Positions 62,292-64,000 of a DNA stretch of 64,000 bases are shown here, in pieces. Made by a program: the position numbers and the translations under genes. This DNA comes from an uncultured Christensenellaceae bacterium (lineage in GTDB: Bacteria > Bacillota > Clostridia > Christensenellales > UMGS416): positions 62,001-126,000 of the forward strand of contig CALWDW010000012.1 of the NCBI GenBank assembly GCA_944376795.1, given 5' to 3'. How positions within the stretch are numbered: the first letter of the stretch is position 1; every line of letters starts with the position of its first letter. The notes beneath the pieces are model-generated. The model was not told the origin of the DNA and did not search any database. It saw only the letters and a list, made by a program, of their open reading frames with translations.

Positions 62292-63668
62292 ATGAAGCGG
62301 CTGTTATCCCGCCTGCGCGGCATGCGTTCTCCGATGCGCATGCTCTTTGACGAGGCCCGGCTGGCCCAAGATATCCGCAGGAGCCTGTATTTTATCCTGA
62401 TGGGCAATATCTGCGGCAACTTTTTTGGCATTATCTGCGGCACGGGCACTACGGCCATGATTGGACTGGCCAATGACCTGGGCGCCGGGGACCTGACCTT
62501 TGGCATCCTCAACGGCCTGGGCTCGGGGCTGGCGCTGATGCAGATTCCCTTCGCCGCCCTGGTCAGCCGGACCCAGAAGCGGAAGAAGTATATGCTCACC
62601 TATGGGCTGTTTTCCCGGGCGCTTTGGCTGCTTTTTGGGCTAATCCCCTTCCTGGTGCCGGGGGATCCGGATTGGCTCCAGATCACCACGCTGCTTTTCT
62701 TGGTGGGGATTTCCGGGGTTGCCGGCGCCTCCATCAATGTGTGCTGGATGCCCTGGCTGGCCGATCTGGCCCCCATCCGGATCCGGGGACGCTGGCTTTC
62801 CATCCGGGATGCCTTTAACTCGGTGGGCGGCGTAATCTTTGGACTGCTGGTGGCCTACATGCTGGATCACATTGCCAGCCCCCTGCGATACCTGGTAATC
62901 TTCCTGATCGGCGGCACCTTCGGTGTGCTGGATATGTGCTGCTTCGCCTTTGCCAAGGAGGTGTATTCCGCGCCGCCCGCCGCGCGCCGGAAGAAGGAAG
63001 GGGTGCTGCGGCAAATCCTGGGGGATGCTCCTTTTCTGCGGTTCCTCATATTTTGGACGGCTTGGTGCTTTACTAGCAACCTGTCTGGGGCCTACCTTAC
63101 CCGCTATGCGATGAACGAGATGGGTCTGACCAATTTCCAGGTGACCCTATTTGGAACCATTGCCGCCTCCCTGGTGACGGTGCTGGTGGTTTCCCGCTGG
63201 GGGCGGCTGCTGGATCGCTTTGGCTGCAAGCCGGTGATGATGGTGGCGGGATTGGCAGCAGCCCTGACGCCGGGCTTCTTTCTCCTGTCTACGCCGGGCA
63301 GCATACTGCCCATGCTGCTGCACAATGTGCTGGGGGCCTTTTTCTGGTCGGCTACCAACCTGGCTGCTACCAACATGCAGTTTACCTACTCTCCGGACGC
63401 GCAGCGGGCCTCGTACATTGCCTACTTCTCCTGCATTACGTCCTTAGTGGGGTCAGCGCTGGGGATGGTCTCGGGAGGCGCGCTGCTGGAGTGGTTTGCT
63501 GCGTGGGGGAATTTTGACCGGTACAAGGCCCTGATCCTGCTGTCGGTGATCCTGCGCTTCGCCGTGGTGTGGATCTTGGTGCCGGGGATGCAGAACGACC
63601 GGGAGGGCAGCGTGCGAGGCATGTTCCGCTTTATTTTCCGCCACAAGCCCATGGATGGGCCGCTGTAG
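62292..63668 (+). CDS. Major facilitator superfamily transporter
   Basis: This 458-residue membrane protein has about twelve hydrophobic helices. VSRTQKRKKYMLTYG in the loop between helices 2 and 3 matches the basic MFS signature, and SRWGRLLDRFGCKPVMM is the equivalent in the second half. RIRGRWLSIRDAFNSVGG lies in the middle. AAGGAGG, 11 nt before the ATG at 62292, sets the start. It probably imports the substrate used by the neighbouring isomerase and dehydratases (inference). Confidence 0.92.
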   Translation: MKRLLSRLRGMRSPMRMLFDEARLAQDIRRSLYFILMGNICGNFFGIICGTGTTAMIGLANDLGAGDLTFGILNGLGSGLALMQIPFAALVSRTQKRKKYMLTYGLFSRALWLLFGLIPFLVPGDPDWLQITTLLFLVGISGVAGASINVCWMPWLADLAPIRIRGRWLSIRDAFNSVGGVIFGLLVAYMLDHIASPLRYLVIFLIGGTFGVLDMCCFAFAKEVYSAPPAARRKKEGVLRQILGDAPFLRFLIFWTAWCFTSNLSGAYLTRYAMNEMGLTNFQVTLFGTIAASLVTVLVVSRWGRLLDRFGCKPVMMVAGLAAALTPGFFLLSTPGSILPMLLHNVLGAFFWSATNLAATNMQFTYSPDAQRASYIAYFSCITSLVGSALGMVSGGALLEWFAAWGNFDRYKALILLSVILRFAVVWILVPGMQNDREGSVRGMFRFIFRHKPMDGPL

Positions 63669-63681
63669 GCGCAGACCGTGC

Positions 63682-63725
63682 AAAAAGCCGCCGGGGAAGG
63701 AATGCTTCCCCAAGCGGCTTTTTGT
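63682..63725. terminator. Bidirectional intrinsic terminator
   Basis: AAAAAGCCGC...GGGGAAG pairs with CTTCCCC...GCGGCTTTTT. U-runs occur in both directions, so it ends both the MFS gene and the converging glycosidase gene. Confidence 0.9.
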
Positions 63726-63735
63726 TGGGAATGAC

Positions 63736-64000
63736 TTAGGCGTAGAATTCTTTGATGCGCCGGTATTCTTCCGGGGTAATGGTCAGGATGGTGCCGTGCT
63801 TGAAACCATAGGGGAAGGAGAAGGACGCGTCTGAGCGGATAAACCGGCCGGTGGCGATGTCGTCGGCTACAAAGGGAACGTAGCCCTGCTTGTCCTTGGT
63901 GGTGCCGTAGAAGTCCAGGAAGAGGCACCAGCGGCCGTCCTCGGTCTTGACGGCGGTGGGGGCTTCGTACTGTCCCTGTTCCAGCTTGGCCATTTCGGGA
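63736..64000 (-). CDS. C-terminus of a probable GH43-type glycosidase (N-terminus outside window)
   Basis: Eighty-eight residues are visible and the frame is open to the window edge. The sequence QYEAPTAVKTEDGRWCLFLD, then GYVPFVADDIATGRF and FSFPYGFKHGTILTITPEEY, resembles the end of the five-blade propeller of GH43-like arabinosidases/xylosidases. The Glu in YEAPTAVK may correspond to the acid residue. The ATG at 63993 is probably internal because coding sequence continues upstream. The assignment is tentative. Confidence 0.65.
   Translation of the reverse strand, partial: PEMAKLEQGQYEAPTAVKTEDGRWCLFLDFYGTTKDKQGYVPFVADDIATGRFIRSDASFSFPYGFKHGTILTITPEEYRRIKEFYA

Overview
The window reads as a chromosomal segment of a high-GC, low-redundancy Firmicute, most likely a gut-associated member of the Clostridia. 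The supporting signs are strong AGGAGG ribosome binding sites, sigma-A promoters with almost invariant 17-bp spacers, a perfect CIRCE element in front of groESL, a HelD-type RNA polymerase recycling factor, a yybP-ykoY manganese riboswitch, ATP-dependent PEP carboxykinase, and the GGGtGRT/NifU-like pair seen mainly in anaerobes. The species cannot be named from sequence alone. No rRNA, tRNA, transposase, integrase, prophage or CRISPR array was found.

Layout. 1-9266: a truncated ABC exporter (-), pckA (+), a 55-aa small protein (-), an intracellular GH5 enzyme (+), a ferredoxin-type aldo/keto reductase, an EamA transporter and L-rhamnose isomerase (all -). 9384-12921: a three-gene ABC-2 exporter operon (-) divergent from a Nudix hydrolase. 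13165-16844: GGGtGRT protein, NifU-like scaffold and adenine deaminase (-). 17288-18169: a membrane protein and an XRE regulator that diverge around a 38-bp near-perfect palindrome. 18572-21289: an AAC(6')-Ii-like acetyltransferase and groES-groEL under CIRCE control. 21646-31366: a beta-helix protein, KptA, a URO-D-fold protein, a LURP-one protein, L-fucose isomerase, a double-domain PPK2 and a GH36 alpha-galactosidase. 31526-38171: helD, malQ, a duplicated-domain lipoprotein, a GNAT and riboswitch-controlled mntP.

38506-49183: an ABC exporter and then a compact nine-gene aromatic amino acid operon, pheA-aroB-aroC-aroEK-aroQ-(P-loop kinase)-aroF-aroA-tyrA, encoding the shikimate pathway plus the entry branches to Phe and Tyr. 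Most of its genes overlap, AroE and AroK are fused, and one unassigned P-loop protein sits inside. 49598-52163 (-): a RluA-type pseudouridine synthase with an apparent AUC start, a YaiI protein, a chloramphenicol-phosphotransferase-like kinase and an esterase. 52410-52977: a tandem array of about 151-bp GC-rich repeats. 52989-57488: a heterodimeric ABC exporter with one degenerate ATP site, divergent from a LysR regulator. 57693-63668: two tandem enolase-superfamily dehydratases, a serine hydrolase, a TIM-barrel isomerase and an MFS transporter, which look like a sugar or sugar-acid use cluster. The window ends in the C-terminus of a probable GH43 glycosidase.

Overall the segment combines carbohydrate scavenging (rhamnose, fucose, alpha-galactosides, glucans, sugar acids), central housekeeping and several exporters. 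The least explained items are the GGGtGRT/NifU-like pair, the palindrome-linked XRE/membrane-protein pair, the extra kinase in the aro operon and the tandem repeat array.
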